Part shown: piece after piece, positions 34,501-41,016 of the stretch | Layout of the letters: the number at the start of each line of letters is the position of its first letter | Numbering within the stretch: the stretch's first letter is position 1 | Assembly (NCBI GenBank): GCA_964443225.1 | Contig: CAYUCC010000010.1 | Location: forward strand, 36,455-100,454 | From: SSC4 sp964443225 | GTDB taxonomy: Bacteria > Chloroflexota > Anaerolineae > SSC4 > Amarolineaceae | Direction: 5' to 3' | DNA length: 64,000 nucleotides | Position numbers and translations under genes: made by a program | Notes under the pieces: generated by a model | What the model was told of the DNA's origin: nothing | Seen by the model: the letters and a program-made list of their open reading frames with translations, nothing else | Databases searched by the model: none

Positions 34501-35079
34501 TTGAAGACCAGAGATACCAGGGGTGTTGCGACAGCGGTGCCCGATGAGGCATCGCTGCTCGAACGTACTCGATCGTTAGATCCTCATGCACTGAGTACGA
34601 TCTACGATCTTTACGCGTTGCGCATCTACAGCTACATCTATCACCGCGTGGGTGACGCCAATCTGGCAGAAGATTTGACCGCACAGGTTTTCCTGCGCAT
34701 GCTGGAAGCTATACGGAAAGACCGCGCCTGGACGATCTCCTTTTCGGGATGGCTGTACCGTATCGCGCACAACCTGGTCATCGATTATTATCGACGATCG
34801 ACCCACAGTCGGCACGTCGGGCTGGACGAAAAAGCCGACACCCCCATGGAAGGTCGGGGGCTGGAAGATGCCGCAGAACTACGCTTGTCGCACGAAGGGG
34901 TTCGCGCGGCAATCAGCCGGTTGACCGAAGATCAGGCCCAGGTCATTGCGCTGCGTTTCCTGGAGGAGAAAAGCATTGCAGAAGTGGCGCACATTATCGG
35001 CAAAAGTGAAGGAGCGGTGAAAGCACTGCAGTATCGTGCTGTCGCTGCTCTGCGCCGACTCATGGATGACGAGCGATGA
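34501..35079 (+). CDS. ECF-type RNA polymerase sigma factor
   Basis: A 192-residue sigma factor with region 2 (ALSTIYDLYALRIYSYIYHRVGDANLAEDLTAQVFLRMLEAI, then FSGWLYRIAHNLVIDYYRR) and region 4 (ISRLTEDQAQVIALRFLEEKSIAEVAHIIGKSEGAVKALQYRAVAALRR). The start is uncertain: TTG 34501 gives the length listed, and GTG 34537 follows an AGGGG. The stop overlaps the ATG of the next gene (ATGA, 35076-35079), a membrane protein that is likely its anti-sigma partner. No self-like promoter could be named. Confidence 0.92.
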   Translation: MKTRDTRGVATAVPDEASLLERTRSLDPHALSTIYDLYALRIYSYIYHRVGDANLAEDLTAQVFLRMLEAIRKDRAWTISFSGWLYRIAHNLVIDYYRRSTHSRHVGLDEKADTPMEGRGLEDAAELRLSHEGVRAAISRLTEDQAQVIALRFLEEKSIAEVAHIIGKSEGAVKALQYRAVAALRRLMDDER

Positions 35080-36530
35080 AAAGCGGTAACGATCTGGAAG
35101 TCATTTTCGACGACTGCGTCGAACGGATGGCCAGGGGAGAATCGCTGGAAAGCTGTCTACAGCGCTATCGTGCTCACGCCGCTGAACTGCGCGACCCTTT
35201 GCTGACAGCACAGGCACTCTCGGCATTGGCCGGCCCGCCACCGCCACCCTCGACGTTGATGGCCAGCGGTCGCCAGGCCTTCCTGCGCGCCGCTGCGCAG
35301 CCCGTTCAAAGACCGGCTGCCGTGACACCGCCAACCACGCGTGCCCCGGCAGCACCCAACCGGCGCGCCTTGCCCTGGGGATGGCTGCGCGGTGCGCAGC
35401 CGGTGGGGCGGCCAGGCCTTATCGCCCTGGCACTGCTGATGATCCTGGCCTTCACGACTGCCTTCACCACACTCAGCATCAGCGCGCTGCCCGGCGACCT
35501 GTTCTATCCACCCAAGGTTACCGCCGAATCACTCGATGTCAGCGTCAGGACCATGATGAACCCTGACCTCAAGGACGAGCTCGAGTTTGGTTTCGATACA
35601 CGGCGGGCCAACGAGGCGCGGTTGGCCATGGACCTGGGGCGCACGACCCCGGTCACTTTGAACGGTGTCGTGATTTTTGCCGACGAAAAATCGTTGACGC
35701 TCGATACGGACATCCGGATCTCGCTCCCACCCGGCCTGTTTGCGACCCACAATTCCAACCTGCGACCAGGTGCACTCGTCACCGTGATGGGTCATACCGA
35801 CCCCGCAGCAAATACCATCTGGGCCGATCAGATTATCGTCACGCCGCCACCGCCAGGCACGACCCCCGAAGCACGCGTTCGTCCCACGGCGACCTCCACG
35901 ATGAAACCGCCATCCCCCACGCGCCGCCAACCCGTGGTGCCCGTTCGGCCCACCCGCCGGCCGACCACGCGTCCCACCCGCGTGGCCCGCCCCACGGCCA
36001 CACCGATCCTGCCGCTGACGATCGTACCCAGCGTGACCGTGATACCCACGGACGTCGCAACCGCCACCGTCGTGGCCACCACGGTATTTCTGACACCCAC
36101 CGCCACCTCGACCGTGGGCGAGATCACACCCACTGCCACCGTGGAAGACCTGACACCCACACCGGTCGATTCGACACCGACCGCCAGCCCGACACCCGAC
36201 GAGCTGACACCGACGCCGACCGACGTCGTGCCCGCCACACCCACCGCAACCGAGGAGCCACCCACGGATACCCCTGTGCCACCCACGGATACCCCTGTGC
36301 CACCGACAGACACGCCCGTGCCACCGCCAACCGACACGCCGGTGCCACCCACTGACACCCCCGTACCACCACCGACCGACACGCCGGTGCCACTATCAAG
36401 CAACATGACGGGTGCAACGACGGTGGCGGGTACCCGGGTTACGTTCCCAACCAGAATCGACCCATGGTGCACCCCACCACATCTCGCCCGGTGGTTCAGC
36501 CCGCCCTTCTGGTACACCCAACAACAATAA
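35076..36530 (+). CDS. DUF5667/DUF5666-like membrane protein with Thr/Pro stalk, putative anti-sigma partner
   Basis: A 484-residue protein. Residues 1-45 form a small helical domain (DDCVERMARGESLESCLQRY) common in cytoplasmic anti-sigma regions of Chloroflexota. A single transmembrane helix lies at about 114-135 (LIALALLMILAFTTAFTTLSI). Outside follow a DUF5667-like segment (LPGDLFYPPKVTAESLDV), a small beta domain (VTLNGVVIFADEKSLTLDTDI...) like DUF5666, and a 220-residue Thr/Pro-rich stalk with many PPTDTPV repeats. The protein ends in a hydrophobic/aromatic tail (RWFSPPFWYTQQQ). It is translationally coupled to the sigma gene, so sigma sequestration released by an envelope signal is the likely role. 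An intrinsic terminator follows. Confidence 0.75.
   Translation: MKSGNDLEVIFDDCVERMARGESLESCLQRYRAHAAELRDPLLTAQALSALAGPPPPPSTLMASGRQAFLRAAAQPVQRPAAVTPPTTRAPAAPNRRALPWGWLRGAQPVGRPGLIALALLMILAFTTAFTTLSISALPGDLFYPPKVTAESLDVSVRTMMNPDLKDELEFGFDTRRANEARLAMDLGRTTPVTLNGVVIFADEKSLTLDTDIRISLPPGLFATHNSNLRPGALVTVMGHTDPAANTIWADQIIVTPPPPGTTPEARVRPTATSTMKPPSPTRRQPVVPVRPTRRPTTRPTRVARPTATPILPLTIVPSVTVIPTDVATATVVATTVFLTPTATSTVGEITPTATVEDLTPTPVDSTPTASPTPDELTPTPTDVVPATPTATEEPPTDTPVPPTDTPVPPTDTPVPPPTDTPVPPTDTPVPPPTDTPVPLSSNMTGATTVAGTRVTFPTRIDPWCTPPHLARWFSPPFWYTQQQ
36249..36395. repeat. PPTDTPV-coding tandem repeat
   Basis: About seven imperfect copies of a 21-24-bp unit (CCACCCACGGATACCCCTGTG type) encode the proline stalk of the sigma-linked membrane protein. 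The variable 21/24-bp period keeps the frame. Confidence 0.8.
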
Positions 36531-36567
36531 AGCCCAGCTGCTTCACGCCGCCGGGCTGCTGGGTTTT
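36531..36567 (+). terminator. Intrinsic terminator after the sigma operon
   Basis: CCCAGC (36533-36538) pairs with GCTGGG (36558-36563), followed by TTTT. An alternative inner pairing AGCCC/GGGCT is possible. Confidence 0.6.
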
Positions 36568-36595
36568 CAGGATCAGATGGCATCCGAACGCGGTG

Positions 36596-36895
36596 TCAGG
36601 TCAACACCACCGAGTTATCGCTGCCCTGGAGATTCGGCAGGTATTCGTCGGCCGACCAATCGTTGTGCCAGTCTGTGCCGTTGACCAGGTAACGAAACTG
36701 ATAACGCCGACCGACGGGCAGTTCGAGCGTAATCCGCCAGGTGGCATCGGTTCGCCCCTGCTGCAAAAAATGGCTCTTTTTGTTCCAGTTGTTGAACTCA
36801 CCCACCAGGGCCACTTGCTCGGCCCAGATCGCGGCGGGTAGCTCGAAGGTAACCAGAACGTAACCGGGTTTGGGAGAAGGTTCTTTACGGATCAT
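36596..36895 (-). CDS. Small CBM48 / isoamylase early-set domain protein
   Basis: A 99-residue single-domain protein: VLVTFELPAAIWAEQVALVGEFNNW, then ATWRITLELPVGRRYQFRYLVNG and DWHNDWSADEYLPN. The W-x-x-x-F-N-N-W and Y-x-F-R-Y-x-V-x-G features are those of the glycogen-binding domain of AMPK beta and isoamylases. ATG 36895 has GAGG close upstream; the frame is open for 25 more codons without homology. Stand-alone proteins of this type are widespread; binding of alpha-glucan is known for the domain, but no partner is evident here. Divergent from ffh. Confidence 0.85.
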   Translation of the reverse strand: MIRKEPSPKPGYVLVTFELPAAIWAEQVALVGEFNNWNKKSHFLQQGRTDATWRITLELPVGRRYQFRYLVNGTDWHNDWSADEYLPNLQGSDNSVVLT

Positions 36896-36941
36896 ACGCC
36901 TCAGCTGCGGCCTCGTCAACGTCTTTTCTGTCGTTGACCGA

Positions 36942-36970
36942 ATTATACAGGAACTTGACGAAAACCACAA
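36942..36970 (-). promoter_or_regulatory. Promoter of the CBM48 gene
   Basis: Minus strand: TTGTGG (36965-36970), 17 bp, TATAAT (36942-36947). It overlaps the divergent ffh promoter. Confidence 0.55.
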
Positions 36971-36983
36971 CCTCCTGTAGAAT
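36955..36983 (+). promoter_or_regulatory. ffh promoter
   Basis: TTGACG (36955-36960), 17 bp, TAGAAT (36978-36983). It gives a leader of about 60 nt. The -35 boxes of the two divergent promoters interlock, so both cannot be occupied at once. Confidence 0.75.
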
Positions 36984-37048
36984 CGCGTGTCTGGTTTAAT
37001 CCGGCCAGAAGAGATCGATCGCGACCTGTGACCAAGTGAGGATTGGGT

Positions 37049-38386
37049 GTGTTTGAAACGCTGACGGAAAAGCTGCAGGCCGTCTTTGATCGCCTGGCCA
37101 GCCAGGGTAAGCTGACCGAGGCTGACGTCGATAGGGCGCTGCGCGAAGTGCGCCTGGCCCTGCTCGAGGCCGACGTCAACTACAAGGTGGTCAAAAACTT
37201 CGTTGGCCGCGTCAAAGAGCGCGCCATCGGCGCCGAGGTGATGCGCAGTCTGACGCCGGCGCAGCAGGTGATCAAAATCGTCAACGAAGAGTTGATCACC
37301 ATGCTGGGTGAGGCGGGCAAGCTTAACATCGCGTCGAACCCACCCACCGTCATCATGTTGGTTGGCCTGCAGGGGTCCGGCAAGACGACGACCGCGGCCA
37401 AGCTGGCACTGCGCATGCGTAAGAACGGGCAGCGCCCCCTGCTGGTGGCGGCTGACACTTACCGTCCGGCCGCGATCACCCAGTTAGAGATTTTGGGCAA
37501 ACAGCTCGACATCCCGGTGCACAGCGAGGGTACGCGCGTGCCACCACCCCAGATTTGTGCCAACGGCGTACAGCGGGCCAAAGAAGGGGCGTACAACATC
37601 GTCATCCTGGACACCGCCGGGCGCCTGCAGATCGACGACGTCATGATGGGCGAATTGGAGCAGGTCAAAGCCCGCACAAAGCCCACCGAAGTGATCCTGG
37701 TCGTCGATGCCATGACCGGACAAGAAGCGGTGCGTGTGGCCGAGGGCTTTCATGCGCACGTCGGGGTTACGGGTCTGATTCTGACTAAAATCGACGGTGA
37801 CGCCCGCGGCGGTGCCGCCCTCTCGATTCGCGAAGTGACGGGGGTGCCGATCAAGTTCCTGGGCACCGGCGAAAAGGTCGACGCCTTCGAGCCGTTTTAT
37901 CCCGATCGCCTGGCGTCGCGTATTCTCGGCATGGGTGATGTGTTGACCCTGATCGAGAAAGCGGAATCATCGCTGGACCGGACGCAGGCCGAAGTCATCG
38001 GCAAACGTCTGGCCAAGGGCGAGTTCGACCTGGAAGATTTCCTCAAGCAGCTGGGGGAAGTGAAGAAGTTGGGGCCATTGAGCCAGTTAATGGACATGAT
38101 CCCCGGCATGTCGCGTATGAACAAGGAACTGGCACCCGAGGTCACCGATGGCCAGATGAAGATGATCGAAGCCATCATCCAATCGATGACGCTCGAGGAA
38201 CGACGCCATCCCGACATCATCGGCGGAAGTCGTAAACGGCGGATCGCACGCGGATCGGGTACGACGGTGGCAGAGATCAACGATCTGTTGATTCAGTTCC
38301 GCCAGATGCAGCGTATGATGAAACAGCTCACCGGCGGCCGGCGGGGCCGCGGCGGCCTGCAAGATTTGTTTGGAATGTTTCGATAA
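37049..38386 (+). CDS. ffh: Signal recognition particle protein Ffh
   Basis: A 445-residue SRP GTPase. GTG 37049 gives the family start MFETLTEKLQAVF with GAGGA six bases upstream; an in-frame TTG lies two codons earlier. N domain, then G domain with GLQGSGKTTTAAKLA, DTAGRLQIDD, TKIDGDARGGAALS and the C-terminal methionine-rich M domain (MDMIPGMSRMNKEL...MKMIEAIIQSMT, RQMQRMMKQLTGG). It binds signal sequences and SRP RNA and docks on FtsY. First gene of ffh-rpsP-khpA-rimM. Confidence 0.96.
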   Translation: MFETLTEKLQAVFDRLASQGKLTEADVDRALREVRLALLEADVNYKVVKNFVGRVKERAIGAEVMRSLTPAQQVIKIVNEELITMLGEAGKLNIASNPPTVIMLVGLQGSGKTTTAAKLALRMRKNGQRPLLVAADTYRPAAITQLEILGKQLDIPVHSEGTRVPPPQICANGVQRAKEGAYNIVILDTAGRLQIDDVMMGELEQVKARTKPTEVILVVDAMTGQEAVRVAEGFHAHVGVTGLILTKIDGDARGGAALSIREVTGVPIKFLGTGEKVDAFEPFYPDRLASRILGMGDVLTLIEKAESSLDRTQAEVIGKRLAKGEFDLEDFLKQLGEVKKLGPLSQLMDMIPGMSRMNKELAPEVTDGQMKMIEAIIQSMTLEERRHPDIIGGSRKRRIARGSGTTVAEINDLLIQFRQMQRMMKQLTGGRRGRGGLQDLFGMFR

Positions 38387-38407
38387 TCAAAGGAGCAGAA
38401 ACTTCAC

Positions 38408-38668
38408 ATGGTTCGTATTCGCCTGCGCCGGCAGGGTGCTCGCCGGCAGCCCACCTACCGCATCGTGGTCGCTGATATTCGTTCACCGCGCGACGGCCGC
38501 TTTATCGAGAATCTGGGGTATTTCAATCCCCGCACCGAACCCGAAACGATCGAAATCAACAAAGAACGCGCCAGCTATTGGCTGAGCGTGGGCGCCCAGC
38601 CCTCGGATGCCGTGGCGCGTCTGCTGTTCCGCAGCGGCGTGCTTGAAAAAGCACCCTGGGCGAACTAA
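38408..38668 (+). CDS. rpsP: 30S ribosomal protein S16
   Basis: An 86-residue protein with the S16 start MVRIRLRRQGARRQPTYRIVV, the RDGRFIENLGYFNPRTEPE block and QPSDAVARLLFRSGVLE. Length is normal. An AAAGGAGC lies 11-14 nt before the ATG. The ffh-rpsP-khpA order is the common one. Confidence 0.97.
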   Translation: MVRIRLRRQGARRQPTYRIVVADIRSPRDGRFIENLGYFNPRTEPETIEINKERASYWLSVGAQPSDAVARLLFRSGVLEKAPWAN

Positions 38669-38694
38669 ACGGCCATTATGGCCAGGACGGACTG

Positions 38695-38922
38695 ATGAAA
38701 GAACTGGTCGAATACATGGCAAAGAACCTGGTAGACGATCCTACCCAGGTTCGCGTCCGTGAAACAGTCACCCCGCAGGAGATTCGGATCGACCTGCACG
38801 TGGCGCCCGATGACATGGGACGTATCATCGGCAAAAGCGGGCGCGTCGTCAACTCGCTGCGCGTTTTGCTGCGCGTGGCTGCCGTACGCCAGGGCAAACG
38901 CGCATCCCTGGAAATCAACTAA
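38695..38922 (+). CDS. khpA: KhpA-type KH-domain RNA-binding protein
   Basis: A 75-residue single KH domain: MKELVEYMAKNLVDDPTQVRV, IDLHVAPDDMGRIIGKSGRVVNSLRVLLRVAA with the GxxG loop GKSG, and RASLEIN. Small proteins of this type pair with KhpB and bind many RNAs. It lies 26 bp after rpsP. Confidence 0.93.
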   Translation: MKELVEYMAKNLVDDPTQVRVRETVTPQEIRIDLHVAPDDMGRIIGKSGRVVNSLRVLLRVAAVRQGKRASLEIN

Positions 38923-38970
38923 GGGCCAGCAAAAGAAGAACTTCCAACAAAATGACTGGAATTCGTCACA

Positions 38971-38990
38971 AATCACGGGAAGTGATTCTT
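38971..38990 (+). terminator. Weak intrinsic terminator after khpA
   Basis: AATCAC, 5-nt loop, GTGATT, then CTTTT. The stem is only 6 bp and A/T-rich, so partial termination is the most that is likely. Confidence 0.4.
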
Positions 38991-39020
38991 TTACTAGCCC
39001 TGAACACGCGGTGTGAGCCA

Positions 39021-39088
39021 CAAGGGCCGCAGACAAATACCTTCTCGCCTGTTGGCCAAAAACGGGAAGTTATTTGTCTGCGTCCTTG
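39021..39088 (+). promoter_or_regulatory. Long hairpin in the rimM leader
   Basis: CGCAGACAAATA (39028-39039) pairs perfectly with TATTTGTCTGCG (39071-39082), extended outward by CAAGG/CCTTG across a small internal loop; the apical loop is 31 nt. It ends 12 nt before the rimM ATG, which has no Shine-Dalgarno sequence, so the hairpin may control rimM translation. Confidence 0.6.
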
Positions 39089-39099
39089 GCGGTGACTGA

Positions 39100-39624
39100 A
39101 TGACCCCACCATCCAACCCAACACCAACCTACCTGGTCATTGGCCGTATCGTGCGTCCCCACGGCATCAAAGGCCAGGTGCTGGTCAGCCTGGAAACCGA
39201 CGATCCGCAGCGTTTTGCCCGACTGACGCGCGTTTACCTGGGTGATACGGCGCTGCCCGTTGGTGTGCAGGCGTTCCGGCCGCACAAGGGGGGCGTTATC
39301 CTGACCCTGGTCGGAGTCAGCACACGGAATCAGGCCGAGCTGCTGCGTGGCCAGTGGGTGAAAATTCCGGCAAACGAAGCCGTTACCCTGGCTGAGGACG
39401 AGTTTTTCGTCTATCAGATCGTCGGTTTGACTGTCGTCACCCCCACTGGCACAGTGATCGGGCAGGTGCAAGACGTCCTGTTCACCGGTGCCAACGACGT
39501 CTACGTCGTTCAAACCCCCGCCGGTGAGCTGCTCCTTCCCGCCATTGCCGACGTGGTACACAACGTCGACCTGGACACTGGGCAGATCGTCGTCACCGTT
39601 CCTCCTGGCCTCACGCCCCAATAA
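39100..39624 (+). CDS. rimM: 16S rRNA processing protein RimM
   Basis: A 174-residue protein with the RimM N-terminal barrel (LVIGRIVRPHGIKGQVLVSLETDDPQRFARL) and the PRC-barrel C-terminus (FFVYQIVGLTVVTPTGTVIGQVQDVL, GELLLPAIADVVHNVDLDTGQIVV). It binds S19 in 30S maturation. trmD and rplS, which normally follow, are absent; the next gene is dprA with its own promoter. No ribosome-binding site is visible before the ATG. Confidence 0.93.
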   Translation: MTPPSNPTPTYLVIGRIVRPHGIKGQVLVSLETDDPQRFARLTRVYLGDTALPVGVQAFRPHKGGVILTLVGVSTRNQAELLRGQWVKIPANEAVTLAEDEFFVYQIVGLTVVTPTGTVIGQVQDVLFTGANDVYVVQTPAGELLLPAIADVVHNVDLDTGQIVVTVPPGLTPQ

Positions 39625-39664
39625 CCAATCTCACACCTTGCTCAATCTTTAAACCAAAATTCTC

Positions 39665-39693
39665 TTGACAAAGCGCAAGTCTTCATGTATGCT
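39665..39693 (+). promoter_or_regulatory. dprA promoter
   Basis: TTGACA (39665-39670), 17 bp, TATGCT (39688-39693); the ATG follows 58 nt later after a strong GAGGAGG. Confidence 0.75.
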
Positions 39694-39751
39694 TTGGCGA
39701 CTTTTTACGGCCAGCACACAAAGTTACCAAAGAGACATCGAGGAGGCCTGC

Positions 39752-40843
39752 ATGGCCGATCTGCGTTACTGGCTCGGCTTCAATTGTGTACGCGGGATCG
39801 GCCCGGCACGCCTGCGCGGTTTGATCGATTATTTCGGCGATCTACAGCCGGCCTGGCACGGGACCGCCGAGGACCTGCGCGACGCCGGGTTGGATCGACG
39901 TTCCATCCAGAACCTGCTTACGGCACGCCAGCAGCTCGACCTGGATCAGCTGCTGCAGCAGCTGGCGCGCAGTGGTGCAAAGGCGTTGACCTGGCAAGAT
40001 GACGCGTATCCGGCGCAGCTGCGTACCGTGTACGACCCACCGCCGGTGTTGTTCGTGCGGGGCACCCTGACCGCGGGCGATCACTGGGCGGTGGCCCTGG
40101 TGGGTACGCGCAAACCAACAGCCTATGGCCGTGAAGTCGCCCGACAGTTGGCGGGAGAATTGACCCGTCACGGCATCACGATCGTAAGTGGACTGGCGCG
40201 CGGCATCGACGCCGAGGTGCACCGCGCCGCCCTCGATGCCGGGGGGCGCACGCTGGCCGTCTTGGGCTCGGGGGTCGATGTGATTTACCCTTACGAGCAC
40301 CGCCGGCTGGCAATGGAGATCGTGCAGGCGGGTGCCCTACTGGCCGATTATCCGTTGGGTACCCAGCCCGAAGCAAACAATTTTCCCCCACGCAACCGCA
40401 TCATCAGTGGGTTGTCCCTGGGGGTGGTGGTAATCGAAGCCGGCCAGACAAGCGGTGCCCTGATCACAGCGCAGTTTGCCGTCGAACAAGGTCGCGAGGT
40501 CTTTGCGGTGCCGGGCAATATTTTGAGCCGCAGCAGCGACGGTCCGAACCGGCTGCTGCGCGAGGGTGCACGCATCGTCCTGAGTATCGACGATATTTTG
40601 CAGGAATTGAACCTGACCCAGGTTGCGCACCAGGCGGAAGCGCGGGCGCTGCTGCCCGCCGACGAAACCGAGGCCCTCCTCATCCGGCAGCTCTCTTCGG
40701 AGCCCCGTCACATCGATGAGGTGGGTCAGGCAACGACCCTGCCAATTGCGCTCGTCAGCAGTACCCTGACGATTCTCGAGCTGAAAGGGTGGGTGCGCCA
40801 GGTTGGCGCCATGCATTACGTGCTGGCGCACAACACCGCCTGA
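39752..40843 (+). CDS. dprA: DNA-processing protein DprA
   Basis: A 363-residue protein. ATG 39752 has GAGGAGGCCTGC upstream. Order: helix-hairpin-helix/SAM-like N-terminus (NCVRGIGPARLRGLIDYFG), Rossmann-like DprA core (VALVGTRKPTAYGREVARQLAGEL, IVSGLARGIDAEVHRAALDAGGRTLAVLGSGVDVIYPYEHRRL, NNFPPRNRIISGLS, PGNILSRSSDGPNRLLREGA) and a C-terminal winged helix (HIDEVGQATTLPIALVSSTLTILELKGWVRQVG). DprA loads RecA on incoming single-stranded DNA in natural transformation. It precedes topA, a frequent neighbour. Confidence 0.95.
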   Translation: MADLRYWLGFNCVRGIGPARLRGLIDYFGDLQPAWHGTAEDLRDAGLDRRSIQNLLTARQQLDLDQLLQQLARSGAKALTWQDDAYPAQLRTVYDPPPVLFVRGTLTAGDHWAVALVGTRKPTAYGREVARQLAGELTRHGITIVSGLARGIDAEVHRAALDAGGRTLAVLGSGVDVIYPYEHRRLAMEIVQAGALLADYPLGTQPEANNFPPRNRIISGLSLGVVVIEAGQTSGALITAQFAVEQGREVFAVPGNILSRSSDGPNRLLREGARIVLSIDDILQELNLTQVAHQAEARALLPADETEALLIRQLSSEPRHIDEVGQATTLPIALVSSTLTILELKGWVRQVGAMHYVLAHNTA

Positions 40844-41016
40844 TACCAGACTGGTGCTCTGCCAGGCAAGGCTGTGTACCGATCCTGCCGCTGACCAAGC
40901 GCAGAGTGGTGCCAGAACCCAACCTGACAGAACACCAGGATCACCTTCCGGACGTCGGCAGCCCATGCGACGTTACCAGAAGCGATTTTTTGTACAAGCC
41001 CTGAGTGGAGTTTTGC

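Noticed and set aside
26067..36603. GGTGTCAGGTCAACA found near 26069 and near 36592
   Set aside because: A match of about 15 bases is expected by chance within 64 kb; one copy is simply the coding end of the CBM48 gene.
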